Of a stretch of 64,000 nucleotides of DNA, positions 54,701 through 62,124 are shown one piece after another. This DNA comes from Rhizobacter sp. (GTDB taxonomy: Bacteria > Pseudomonadota > Gammaproteobacteria > Burkholderiales > Burkholderiaceae_C). A program made the position numbers and the translations under genes. Below the pieces are notes generated by a model. It had not been told where the DNA came from. It searched no databases and saw only the letters and a program-made list of their open reading frames with translations. The stretch lies in NCBI GenBank assembly GCA_019635355.1, contig JAHBZQ010000001.1, forward strand, positions 4,588,001 through 4,652,000, read 5' to 3'. Position 1 is the stretch's first letter; every line of letters begins with the position of its first letter.

Positions 54701-55655
54701 GGTGGGCACCGCGCCGATCAAGGAGCAGGTGATCCACTTCATCAACAAGAAGCTGCCGGGCGGGCTGCCGAAGAAGACGGCGCGTGCGCTGCTCGACATC
54801 GAGGACAAGAACTACGTCCCGATCATCCGCGACCCGAAGAAGACGAGCGCCGACACCGAGGCGGTCTTCTACTTCCCGGGCTGCGGCTCTGAGCGACTCT
54901 TCTCGCAGGTCGGCCTCGCCACGCAGGCGATGCTCTGGCACGCCGGCGTGCAGACGGTGCTGCCGCCGGGATACCTCTGCTGTGGCTACCCGCAGCGCGG
55001 CTCGGGCCAGTTCGACAAGGCCGAGAAGATGATCACCGACAACCGGGTGCTCTTCCACCGTGTGGCCAACACGCTCAACTACCTCGACATCAAGACCGTG
55101 GTGGTGAGCTGCGGCACCTGCTACGACCAGCTGCAGGGCTACCAGTTCGACAAGATCTTCCCCGGCAGCCGCATCATCGACATCCACGAGTACCTGCTGG
55201 AGAAGGGCATCACGCTGCAGGGCGGTGGCGGCTATCTCTACCACGACCCCTGCCACAGCCCGATGAAGCTGCAGGATCCGATGAAGACGGTGAAGGCGCT
55301 TGTCGGCGACAACGTGCTGAAGAACGAGCGCTGTTGCGGCGAGAGCGGCACGCTGGGCGTGACGCGGCCCGACATCTCGACCCAGGTGCGCTTCCGCAAG
55401 GAAGAAGAGCTGCGCAAGGGCGAGGCCGCGCTGCGGGCGACGGGTGCGGTGGCCGAGAAGGCCGACGTGAAGATCCTCACCTCGTGCCCGAGCTGCCTGC
55501 AGGGCCTGAGCCGCTACGGCAACGACCTTCAGAACGGCCTGCTGGAGGCCGACTACATCGTCGTCGAGATGGCCAACCAGATCCTCGGGCCCGACTGGAT
55601 GCCCGAGTACGTGGAACGCGCCAACGACGGCGGCATCGAGCGGGTGCTGGTCTAG
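51756..55655 (+). CDS. giant FAD/Fe-S oxidoreductase (D-2-hydroxyacid dehydrogenase type)
   Basis: The 1299-residue protein joins several modules: an N-terminal DUF3683-like part (1-190), a FAD-binding (GlcD/VAO) domain with IIPRGGGTGYTGGAVPL, a C-terminal FAD-oxidase domain, two cysteine clusters CLRCGKCKPVCATHVP (about 829-845) and CTVCHKCLTPCPV, and cysteine-rich CCG domains (YFPGCGSERLF, CCGYPQRGSGQ, CCGESGTLG). It is a single-chain version of GlcD-GlcF or D-lactate dehydrogenase, probably passing electrons from a 2-hydroxyacid to the quinone pool. The ATG at 51756 was chosen because upstream sequence is Pro/Arg-rich and unlike the family. Substrate unknown. Confidence 0.88.
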   Translation: MNAPIPLDQIAAAHAAPHAPRLREIPYNYTSFSDREIVIRLLGSRAWELLNKLRDERQTGRSARMLYEVLGDIWVVQRNPYLQDDLLDNPRRRKQLIDALNHRLGEVQARRKPEGHDDSAGSRDASVGELLTLAHAAVKSFADLFDKTAELRRRATKVLGRHTAKDNIKFDGLSRVSHVTDATDWRVEYPFVVLTPDSEAEMAALVKDCIELGLTIIPRGGGTGYTGGAVPLTWNSAVINTEKLEAMTEVEMVKLPGLDREVATIWTEAGVVTQRVADAAERGGHVFAVDPTSAEASCIGGNIAMNAGGKKAVLWGTALDNLASWRMVTPDAKWLEVVRLDHNLGKIHDVEFATFELRYFDASGKTLERTETLKIPGRTFRKEGLGKDVTDKFLAGLPGIQKEGCDGLITSARWVVHKMPAHTRTVCLEFFGNAHDAVPSIVEIKDFMFAEQKKPGGAILAGLEHLDDRYLKAVGYATKSKRGGLPKMVLIGDIAGDDPDAVARATSEVVRMANGRAGEGFVAVSADARKKFWLDRKRTAAISRHTNAFKVNEDVVIPLPRMGEYTNGIERINIELSLRNKLALVDALEAFFQRGNLPLGKSDDAGEIASAELLEDRVQQALSLLREVRELWSHWLHHLDDTHPQSGRTFFADLQDHSLRASWKTQIRAKLQAIFAGSALKPIVDEAQRIHKEVLRGRVWVALHMHAGDGNVHTNIPVNSDNYEMLQTAHEAVARIMKLARSLNGVISGEHGIGITKLEFLTDEEIADFTAYKQRVDPEGRFNKGKLLRDPALKADLTNAYTPSFGLMGHESLIMQQSDIGDIAASMKDCLRCGKCKPVCATHVPRANLLYSPRNKILATSLLVEAFLYEEQTRRGVSIKHWAEFEDVADHCTVCHKCLTPCPVNIDFGDVSMNMRNLLRKMGKKSFRPGNKMAMLMLNATNPETIKLLRAGMVDVGFKAQRAANNLLRGLAKKQTAAPKSTVGTAPIKEQVIHFINKKLPGGLPKKTARALLDIEDKNYVPIIRDPKKTSADTEAVFYFPGCGSERLFSQVGLATQAMLWHAGVQTVLPPGYLCCGYPQRGSGQFDKAEKMITDNRVLFHRVANTLNYLDIKTVVVSCGTCYDQLQGYQFDKIFPGSRIIDIHEYLLEKGITLQGGGGYLYHDPCHSPMKLQDPMKTVKALVGDNVLKNERCCGESGTLGVTRPDISTQVRFRKEEELRKGEAALRATGAVAEKADVKILTSCPSCLQGLSRYGNDLQNGLLEADYIVVEMANQILGPDWMPEYVERANDGGIERVLV

Positions 55656-56636
55656 TTACTCGGCTGAGAGGCCGCGCTCCTTGATGAGCGCGTGCCAGAA
55701 GGCGGTCTCCTTCTGCAGGAAGCTCGCGAGCGCGGGCCCGTCGGACGGTGTCACTTCCAGGCCGAAGTCTTCGAGCTTGGCCTTCACCTCCGGCGTGGCG
55801 ATTGCCTTGTTCATCTCGGCCGTGAGGCGCGTGGTGATCTCGGCCGGCGTGCCCTTGGGCACGAAGAGGCCTTGCCAGGCGGTGACCTCGAAGTCCTTCA
55901 CGCCGAGCTCGTCGAGGGTGGGCACGTCGGGCAGCGAAGGGATGCGCTTCTTCGACATCACCGCCAGCGCCTTGACTTTGCCGCTGCGAATCTGTGGCAG
56001 GCCGGCGGCGGTGTCGAGCACCATCATCGGCACCTGGCCGGAGATCACGTCTTGTACCGCGAGCGCCGTGCCGCGGTAGGGCACGTGCACGACGAAGCTC
56101 TTGGTGCGGTCTTTCAGCAGCTCCATCGCCAGGTGGTGAGGGCTGCCGATGCCGGGCGAGGCGTAGCTGTACTTGCCGGGGTTTTTCTTCAGCTCATCGA
56201 GCAGCTGCCGGCCGCTCGTGAAGCCGGCCCCGGGGTTGACGGCGAGGATCAGCGGGAAGCGCGCCATGAAGCCCACGGGGGCCAGGTCCTTCGGGTCGTA
56301 GGGCAGCTTCTTGTACATCGCGCTGTGGAACACCATCGCGCCGTTGTCGCCGGTGACGATCGTGTAGCCATCGGGTGCGGATTTGGCCGCGTTGTCGGTG
56401 CCGATGATGCCGGCCGCACCCGGGCGGTTGTCGATCACGATGGTCTGGCCGAGTTGCTTGCCGAGTTGAGGTGCGAGCTGGCGCGCCAGGAAGTCGGAAC
56501 CACCGCCGGCCGGGTAGGCCACGACCCAGCGCACGGGTTTGCTGGGCCAGGTGTCGGCAAAGGCGAGGCCAGGGGCGGCGAGAGCGCCTGCAAGGGCGAG
56601 GCCGAGCAGGCGTCGGTTCAGGAGGGGTGCGGTCAT
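55656..56636 (-). CDS. Bug-family tripartite tricarboxylate binding receptor
   Basis: The 326-residue precursor has a signal peptide (LLGLALAGALAAPGLAFA) and Bug/TctC blocks: WPSKPVRWVVAYPAGGGSDFLAR, VIDNRPGAAGIIGTDNAAKS and YASPGIGSPHHLAMEL. Such periplasmic receptors bind carboxylates for TctAB-type carriers, but most in Burkholderiales are orphans, as here with no tctA or tctB nearby. Stop codon adjoins that of the FAD oxidoreductase gene (convergent). It lies 61 bp after the FkbM gene on the same strand. Confidence 0.9.
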   Translation of the reverse strand: MTAPLLNRRLLGLALAGALAAPGLAFADTWPSKPVRWVVAYPAGGGSDFLARQLAPQLGKQLGQTIVIDNRPGAAGIIGTDNAAKSAPDGYTIVTGDNGAMVFHSAMYKKLPYDPKDLAPVGFMARFPLILAVNPGAGFTSGRQLLDELKKNPGKYSYASPGIGSPHHLAMELLKDRTKSFVVHVPYRGTALAVQDVISGQVPMMVLDTAAGLPQIRSGKVKALAVMSKKRIPSLPDVPTLDELGVKDFEVTAWQGLFVPKGTPAEITTRLTAEMNKAIATPEVKAKLEDFGLEVTPSDGPALASFLQKETAFWHALIKERGLSAE

Positions 56637-56697
56637 GGGATGCGCTCGAGGGAGATGGAGTGGGCCATCTTATCGAGCGCCTGCGCCGCAAGGGGCC

Positions 56698-57534
56698 TCA
56701 GCCGTGCTTGGCGTGCGTGTCGTACCAGCTCACCTTGTCGACCAGGCGGCGCAGGACGGGCACGTTCTTCAGCAGGCGACGCAGCAGCGTGTTGTCGCCC
56801 AGCGTCTTGTAGAGGATGAAGATCGGAATGTAGGCGCGGATCGCCTGCTGACGGGTCAGCCACGGGCCTTCGAGATCTTCGCCGAAGGGGCCGGTGGTGC
56901 CGCCGACGAACTTGTGATGGACCATGCTGCCGTCGCGCGCCTTGTACTGGCCGTCACGGTGCAGGCGCTGGTCGACCACCTTGAAGCGGCGGTACCCGAG
57001 GCGCTCGAAGGTGTCGAACTCGTCCATCAGGCCGCGCCACGAGGTCTTGTTCGATTCGACCGAGATGTAGGCCGGGCGGCAGCTCATGCCCTCGAGCCCG
57101 TGCACGCAGAGCATGTCGGCGCCTTCGACGTCGATCTTCAGGTAGTGCGGGCAGCCATGCTGCTCGATCACCTTGGAGAAACGGATGCTCTCGACCTTGA
57201 TCTCTTCCGAGTCGGCGCCCATGCCCTGGTTGCGCTTGGCCCACTCGGGGTCGGCGGTGCCCCAGACCGAAAGCTTCTTGTTGACCCAGAAGCTGATCGT
57301 GCCGGGCGTCTCGCTGATGGCCTTGTCGACGACGGCGAAGGTGCCGCGTTCGATTTCCTGGCGGTAGCGGCTCTTCAACTCGGAGGCCAGCTCGGGGTTG
57401 GCTTCGATGCCCACCACGCGGTAGCCCAGCTTCAGGTAGAACTCGGTGTCTTCTCCCCGGTGGGTGCCGACGTCGAAGATCAAGTCGTGTGAAATTGCGG
57501 TACTCAAGGAATCCCTCCAGTGCGGCCGATTCAT
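56698..57534 (-). CDS. FkbM-family methyltransferase
   Basis: The 278-residue protein has a SAM-binding domain of the FkbM type: LIFDVGTHRGEDTEFYLKLG, VVGIEANPELASEL and YLKIDVEGADMLCV. Members O-methylate sugars or other small groups, and often occur near polysaccharide genes. Substrate unknown. A C-terminal region after 205 (WLTRQQAIRAYIPIFILYKTLG) is not part of the core. It diverges from a HIT gene with 98 bp between starts. Confidence 0.85.
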   Translation of the reverse strand: MNRPHWRDSLSTAISHDLIFDVGTHRGEDTEFYLKLGYRVVGIEANPELASELKSRYRQEIERGTFAVVDKAISETPGTISFWVNKKLSVWGTADPEWAKRNQGMGADSEEIKVESIRFSKVIEQHGCPHYLKIDVEGADMLCVHGLEGMSCRPAYISVESNKTSWRGLMDEFDTFERLGYRRFKVVDQRLHRDGQYKARDGSMVHHKFVGGTTGPFGEDLEGPWLTRQQAIRAYIPIFILYKTLGDNTLLRRLLKNVPVLRRLVDKVSWYDTHAKHG

Positions 57535-57632
57535 GTCGTGCTTCTTCTGATCGCATCGCGGCCGGCTTGCGTGCGGTCGCGTCGACTGTCATGCCGTTTT
57601 GGCCGCCTGACAATCCCCTCAACAATGTGCCC

Positions 57633-58103
57633 ATGACCCACGTTTTCCAGCCCCTTCCCGATGCACCACCCGCGTGCGAGCTTTGTCATAACGCCGGGGG
57701 TCGACTGCTTTGGCAGCACGGCGACTGGCGTGTCATCCGAGTGGACGACGAGGCCTTCCCGGCCTTCTACCGGGTGATCTACCGGCGGCACGTGGGCGAG
57801 TTTTCGCAACTGCCGGGGCCGGAGCGGCAGCGTTGCATGCAGCTGGTGGCGGCGGTCGAAGAGGTGCTGCTGGGCCGGCTGCGGCCGACCAAGGTCAACC
57901 TGGCGGCCTTCGGGAACATGGTCCCGCACCTGCACTGGCACGTGGTGGCCCGCTTCGACTGGGACAGCCACTTCCCCCAGCCGATCTGGGGCGCCAAGCA
58001 GCGTGAGGTCACGCCGCCGGCGGTGGCCCGGCTGGCGGTGACGCTCCAGGCCTTGGACGAAGCGGTGGTGGCGGCACTGGATGGGGCGGCGGGCGCCGCC
58101 TGA
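57633..58103 (+). CDS. HIT-family protein (diadenosine/nucleotide hydrolase type)
   Basis: The 156-residue protein has the HIT motif PHLHWHVVARF with three histidines, and CELC near the N-terminus like many HIT zinc sites. The longer form with DSHFPQPIWG differs from HinT at 24503, so it is a second HIT branch. It likely hydrolyses a nucleotide phosphoramidate or dinucleotide; the substrate is unknown. The ATG at 57633 is preceded by no strong site. Confidence 0.87.
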   Translation: MTHVFQPLPDAPPACELCHNAGGRLLWQHGDWRVIRVDDEAFPAFYRVIYRRHVGEFSQLPGPERQRCMQLVAAVEEVLLGRLRPTKVNLAAFGNMVPHLHWHVVARFDWDSHFPQPIWGAKQREVTPPAVARLAVTLQALDEAVVAALDGAAGAA

Positions 58104-59285
58104 TCAGTGCCCGAGCGCTGCGTAGGCGAGGCGCTTGAACTCGAACGAGAAGGGGTGCCAGAAGCCTTGCTGGCGCTGCGTCATCGCCAGGCCTGCGATG
58201 TTGTGGCGCGGGTTGATCCACCAGTGCGTGCCACCGATGCCGCCCCATTCGAACTCGCCCAGGCCGCCGGATGGGTCGTAGGCGCTCGGCTTGACGGTGA
58301 TGGCACCCCCGAGGCCGAAAACCTTGCCCGGCACCGGGCCGACGGTCGGGAAGCGGATCGACACGCCTTCGGGCAGCTGGTTGCTCATCATCAGCGCGAG
58401 CGTCTCGGGCTTGAGCAGGGCCTTGCCGCCGGGCATGAGGCTGCGCATCAGCGCGACCATGTCGGGCAGGGTGGTCACCAGGCCGCCGCCGCCGGACTGG
58501 CTGGGCACGGGCACCGTGAAGGCCTTGGGATAGGGCCAGTCGTCGGCGCGGGTGAGGCCCGGGGCCATCGGGTTGGTGGGTGCCGCACCCGCATACATGG
58601 CCGCCAGCCGCGGTAGGTCATGTGCGGGCACGACGAATTTCGTGTCGACCATGCCCAGCGGTTCGAGGATGTGGGCCTGGAGGTAGTCACCAAACCGCTG
58701 CCGGCTCACCACCTCGACGAGCCGGGCCAGCACGTCGCTCGCCACCGAGTATTCCCAACGCGTGCCGGGCTGGCTCGACAGCGGCAGGCCCGACAGGGCT
58801 TCCATCATGTGCGAGAGGCTCAGGAGCGGCGACAGCACCTGCCGTTCGGCGTAGGCCTTGTAGAGCAGCGTGCCGGGGTCGAGCAGGCCGTAGCTCAGGC
58901 CGGAGCTGTGGCTCATCAGCTGGCGGATGGTGATGGGGCGTGTGGCCGGCTCGGTGTCGGCGAGCGAGGTGGCGCCCTCGCGCAGCACCTGGCGGTTGCC
59001 CAGCGCGGGGATGAAACGCTCGATCGGGTCGTCGAGCTGGAACTTGCCCGCTTCATGCAGCTGCAGCGCGGCGATCGTGGCGATGAGCTTGGTGTTGGAG
59101 AACGCGCGGAAGATGGTGTCGTCGCGCATCGGCACGCCGTTTTCCTTGTCGGCCAGGCCCACGTGGTGCACGTCGAGCAGGTCTTGGCCGCGCAGCACGG
59201 CGCACGAGACGCCGGCCAGCAGGTTGCCGTCGACATAGCGTTTCATGGCAGCGTGAATGGGTTGGAAATCGGTGGCGGCGGTCAT
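58104..59285 (-). CDS. serine hydrolase, family VIII esterase / beta-lactamase fold
   Basis: The 393-residue protein has the S63-N-T-K66 active-site motif (FSNTKLIAT), the tyrosine motif as Y179-S-V instead of YxN and a WGG motif (EFEWGGIGG) in place of KTG. This pattern is typical of family VIII esterases (EstB type) rather than class C beta-lactamases. No signal peptide is seen, so it is probably cytoplasmic. It starts 26 bp downstream of a 20-bp palindrome that overlaps its likely promoter. It converges with the HIT gene, with adjoining stops. Confidence 0.87.
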   Translation of the reverse strand: MTAATDFQPIHAAMKRYVDGNLLAGVSCAVLRGQDLLDVHHVGLADKENGVPMRDDTIFRAFSNTKLIATIAALQLHEAGKFQLDDPIERFIPALGNRQVLREGATSLADTEPATRPITIRQLMSHSSGLSYGLLDPGTLLYKAYAERQVLSPLLSLSHMMEALSGLPLSSQPGTRWEYSVASDVLARLVEVVSRQRFGDYLQAHILEPLGMVDTKFVVPAHDLPRLAAMYAGAAPTNPMAPGLTRADDWPYPKAFTVPVPSQSGGGGLVTTLPDMVALMRSLMPGGKALLKPETLALMMSNQLPEGVSIRFPTVGPVPGKVFGLGGAITVKPSAYDPSGGLGEFEWGGIGGTHWWINPRHNIAGLAMTQRQQGFWHPFSFEFKRLAYAALGH

Positions 59286-59311
59286 GGCGGGTCCTGCGGA
59301 TGAACATGAAA

Positions 59312-59331
59312 TATAAGGTGCACACCTTATA
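59312..59331. promoter_or_regulatory. operator-like palindrome between esterase and DUF971 genes
   Basis: TATAAGGTG-CA-CACCTTATA is an inverted repeat with perfect 9-bp arms in the 104-bp divergent region. On the minus strand its arm TATAAG could be part of the -10 element for the esterase gene, so a repressor bound there would block transcription. The regulator is not encoded nearby. Confidence 0.6.
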
Positions 59332-59389
59332 GCACATGCGAGAGGTGCGCTGGTCTACACTGCCCCTCCTACCACCCGTTCACGTGCCC

Positions 59390-59791
59390 ATGCCTGCCCC
59401 TCAGCCGACCTCGATCACCGTGCACCAGCAGTCGCGCGTGCTGGAGGTGGGTTTTGCCGATGGGCAGCAGTTCCGCATCCCGTTCGAGCTGATGCGGGTG
59501 TATTCGCCTTCGGCCGAGGTCAAGGGCCATGGCCCGGGGCAGGAGACGCTGCAGACCGGCAAGCGCCTGGTGGGGCTGGTGTCGCTGGAGCCGGTGGGCA
59601 ACTACGCCGTGCAGCCCACGTTTTCAGACGGCCACAACACCGGCATCTTTTCGTGGGAGTACCTGTACTTCCTCGGCTCGCAAGAGACACAGCTCTGGCG
59701 CGACTATGAAGAGCGCCTGCGCCAGGCCGGCGCCAGCCGCGATGACGCCATGCCGGCGCCTCCGGCCCCCGGTTGCGGCCATCACCATTGA
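59390..59791 (+). CDS. DUF971-family protein
   Basis: The 133-residue protein has the DUF971 core (SRVLEVGFADGQQFRIPFEL, LLRVYSPSAEV-like LMRVYSPSAEVKGH, and YAVQPTFSDGHNTGIFSWEY), a fold also found at the N-terminus of gamma-butyrobetaine hydroxylase. A Cys-Gly-His-His-His tail ends the protein and might bind metal. Stand-alone members often precede ubiE in betaproteobacteria, as here, 13 bp before it. A role in iron-sulfur or quinone metabolism has been suggested from context only. Confidence 0.88.
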   Translation: MPAPQPTSITVHQQSRVLEVGFADGQQFRIPFELMRVYSPSAEVKGHGPGQETLQTGKRLVGLVSLEPVGNYAVQPTFSDGHNTGIFSWEYLYFLGSQETQLWRDYEERLRQAGASRDDAMPAPPAPGCGHHH

Positions 59792-59804
59792 TTGGAGTTC
59801 GACC

Positions 59805-60536
59805 ATGAGCAGCACGCATTTCGGCTACCAGACCGTCGACGAGGCCGAGAAAGCCGGCAAGGTGCGCGGTGTGTTCGACTCGGTGGCGTCGCGCTACGAC
59901 GTGATGAACGACATGATGTCGCTCGGCCTGCACCGCGCCTGGAAGGCGTACACGGTGGCCGTGGCGGCGCTGCGCGAAGGCGACAAGGTGCTCGACATCG
60001 CCGGCGGCACGGGTGATCTGGCGAAGGCCTTCGCCAAGAAGGTGGGCGAGCGCGGCACCGTGGTGCACACCGACATCAACGAAGCCATGCTGCGCCAGGG
60101 GCGTGACCGCCTGCTCGACAAGGGCCTGGCGCTGCCGACGTCGATCTGCGATGCCGAGTCATTGCCGTTTGCCACCGGCAGCTTCGATCTCGTGAGCGTC
60201 GCCTTCGGTTTGCGCAACATGACCCACAAGGACCGGGCGCTCGCCGAGATGTGCCGTGTGTTGCGGCCCGGTGGCCGCCTGCTGGTGCTCGAGTTCTCGA
60301 AGGTCGCCGAGCCACTGCAAAAGCCCTACGACTGGTACTCGTTCAAGGTGCTGCCGATGCTCGGCAAGTTGATCGCGGGAGATGCCGACAGCTACCGCTA
60401 CCTGGCCGAGTCGATCCGCATGCACCCGGGCCAACAGGAATTGAAGGCCATGATGAAGACGGCCGGTTTCGGCCACGTCGACGTGCACAACCTCAGCGCC
60501 GGGGTGGTGGCGCTGCACGTCGGCATCAAGTGCTGA
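59805..60536 (+). CDS. ubiE: demethylmenaquinone / ubiquinone C-methyltransferase
   Basis: The 243-residue protein has UbiE/COQ5 hallmarks: VFDSVASRYDVMNDMMSLGLHRAWK at the N-terminus, SAM-binding VLDIAGGTGDLAK, and FGLRNMTHKDRALAEMCRVL. It adds the C-methyl group in ubiquinone synthesis. An AGTTCGACC site precedes the ATG at 59805; an upstream frame extension is non-conserved. It is likely co-transcribed with the DUF971 gene. Confidence 0.95.
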   Translation: MSSTHFGYQTVDEAEKAGKVRGVFDSVASRYDVMNDMMSLGLHRAWKAYTVAVAALREGDKVLDIAGGTGDLAKAFAKKVGERGTVVHTDINEAMLRQGRDRLLDKGLALPTSICDAESLPFATGSFDLVSVAFGLRNMTHKDRALAEMCRVLRPGGRLLVLEFSKVAEPLQKPYDWYSFKVLPMLGKLIAGDADSYRYLAESIRMHPGQQELKAMMKTAGFGHVDVHNLSAGVVALHVGIKC

Positions 60537-60542
60537 CGAGGT

Positions 60543-61889
60543 TTACGCGCCCGGCTTGAGCTGGGCAGTGCCGCGGCCGATGCCCTGGTAGTCGAAGCCC
60601 AGGTCGCGCATCAGCGCTGGCTCGTAGAGGTTGCGGCCGTCGAAGATGATGGGCTGCTTGAGCAGGCGCTTGATCTGGTCGAAATCGGGGCTCTTGAACT
60701 CGCGCCATTCGGTGAGGATCAAGAGCGCATCGGCGCCTTCGAGCGTGGCGGCCACGTTGTCGACGATCTGCAGCGACTTCACATGGTTCAGCACACGCTC
60801 AGCTTCGTGGGCCGCGACCGGGTCGTAGGCCACGATGGTGGCGCCGCGCTCGGCCAGGGCCTGGATCACGTCGCGGCTCGGGGCGTCGCGCATGTCGTCG
60901 GTGTTGGGTTTGAAGGCCAGGCCCCACATCGCGAAGCGGCGGCCGGTGAGGTCGCTGCCGAAGCGGGCGACGACCTTGTCGACGAGCACCGTCTTCTGGT
61001 GCTGGTTGGCACGGTCGACGGCGTTGAGCACCTTCAGGTCGATGCCGTATTCCTTGCCCGTGCGCATGAGAGCGTTCACGTCCTTCGGGAAGCAGGAGCC
61101 GCCGTAGCCGGTACCGGCGTAGAGGAACTGGTAGCCGATGCGTGGGTCGCTGCCGATGCCCTTGCGCACGAGCTCGATGTCGGCGCCGACCTTCTCGGCC
61201 AGGAGCGCCAGCTCGTTCATGAAGCTGATGCGCGTGGCGAGCATCGAGTTGGCGGCGTACTTGGTGAATTCGGCGCTGCGCACGTCCATCACCAGCAGGC
61301 GCTCGTGGCTGCGGATGTAGGGAGCGTACAGGGCACGCATCAGCAGGATGGAGCGCTCGTCGTCGGCGCCCACCACGATGCGGTCGGGGCGCATGAAGTC
61401 TTCGACGGCTGCGCCTTCCTTCAGGAATTCGGGGTTGGAGACGACGGCGAAGTCGACCTGCTTGTCGCGCTTGGCCAGCTCTTCGGCAATGACGGCGCGC
61501 ACCTTGTCGGCCGTGCCGACGGGCACCGTGCTCTTGTCGACCACGACCTTGTAGTCGGTCATGTAGCGGCCGATGTTGCGCGCTGCGGCCAGCACGTATT
61601 GCAGGTCGGCCGAGCCGTCTTCATCGGGCGGCGTGCCCACGCCGATGAACTGCAGCGTGCCGTGGTTGACGGCGAGTTGCACGTCGGTCGTGAACTGCAG
61701 GCGGCCTGCGTTGACGTTGCGTTGAACGACCTCTTTCAGGCCCGGCTCGTAGATCGGGATGCCGCCATCGTTGAGCACCTGGATCTTCTTCGCGTCGACG
61801 TCGAGGCACACCACGTGGTTGCCCATTTCCGACAAGCAGGCGCCCGTGACGAGACCCACATAGCCCGTCCCGATGATCGTTACTTTCAC
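60543..61889 (-). CDS. ugd: UDP-glucose 6-dehydrogenase
   Basis: The 448-residue protein oxidises UDP-glucose to UDP-glucuronate with two NAD. It begins KVTIIGTGYVGLVTGACLSE with the NAD-binding glycines and has the catalytic cysteine in GYGGSCFPKDVNAL, plus NPEFLKEGAAVEDF. The start is GTG complementary to 61887-61889, with GGAG upstream; no ATG fits before the glycine motif. UDP-glucuronate feeds exopolysaccharide or lipopolysaccharide synthesis. It diverges from a glycosyltransferase gene and converges on ubiE with 6 bp between the two genes. Confidence 0.95.
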   Translation of the reverse strand: MKVTIIGTGYVGLVTGACLSEMGNHVVCLDVDAKKIQVLNDGGIPIYEPGLKEVVQRNVNAGRLQFTTDVQLAVNHGTLQFIGVGTPPDEDGSADLQYVLAAARNIGRYMTDYKVVVDKSTVPVGTADKVRAVIAEELAKRDKQVDFAVVSNPEFLKEGAAVEDFMRPDRIVVGADDERSILLMRALYAPYIRSHERLLVMDVRSAEFTKYAANSMLATRISFMNELALLAEKVGADIELVRKGIGSDPRIGYQFLYAGTGYGGSCFPKDVNALMRTGKEYGIDLKVLNAVDRANQHQKTVLVDKVVARFGSDLTGRRFAMWGLAFKPNTDDMRDAPSRDVIQALAERGATIVAYDPVAAHEAERVLNHVKSLQIVDNVAATLEGADALLILTEWREFKSPDFDQIKRLLKQPIIFDGRNLYEPALMRDLGFDYQGIGRGTAQLKPGA

Positions 61890-62072
61890 TCGTTCTACTC
61901 CGCTGGTGTTGGGGTGCGATTGTCGTGCGCGAAGTCACTGTTTCTCGCGGGTTGTAGGTGCGTGGACCGCCCGAGTTGCGGGGGTGTCGCACAGCCTGCG
62001 CTGTCTACAATTTCGAGGCACTGACTGTCGCAGGCGATGCGGCATGTTGCCAGCAAGCCCTTGCTGTGACTT

Positions 62073-62090
62073 CCCCCTGTGTACAGGGGG
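62073..62090. promoter_or_regulatory. perfect palindrome upstream of glycosyltransferase gene
   Basis: CCCCCTGT-GT-ACAGGGGG, a perfect 8-bp arm pair, lies 34 bp before the glycosyltransferase ATG. It may be an operator or leader hairpin. A TACAAT -10-like hexamer is found at 62006-62011 in the same 235-bp divergent region. Confidence 0.45.
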
Positions 62091-62124
62091 ATCGAAGTGC
62101 ACATGATCACCCTTGAAAGCCGCC

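Noticed and set aside
58104..59285. Class C beta-lactamase giving antibiotic resistance
   Set aside because: The YxN and KTG motifs are replaced by YSV and WGG and no signal peptide is present, which fits a family VIII esterase instead.
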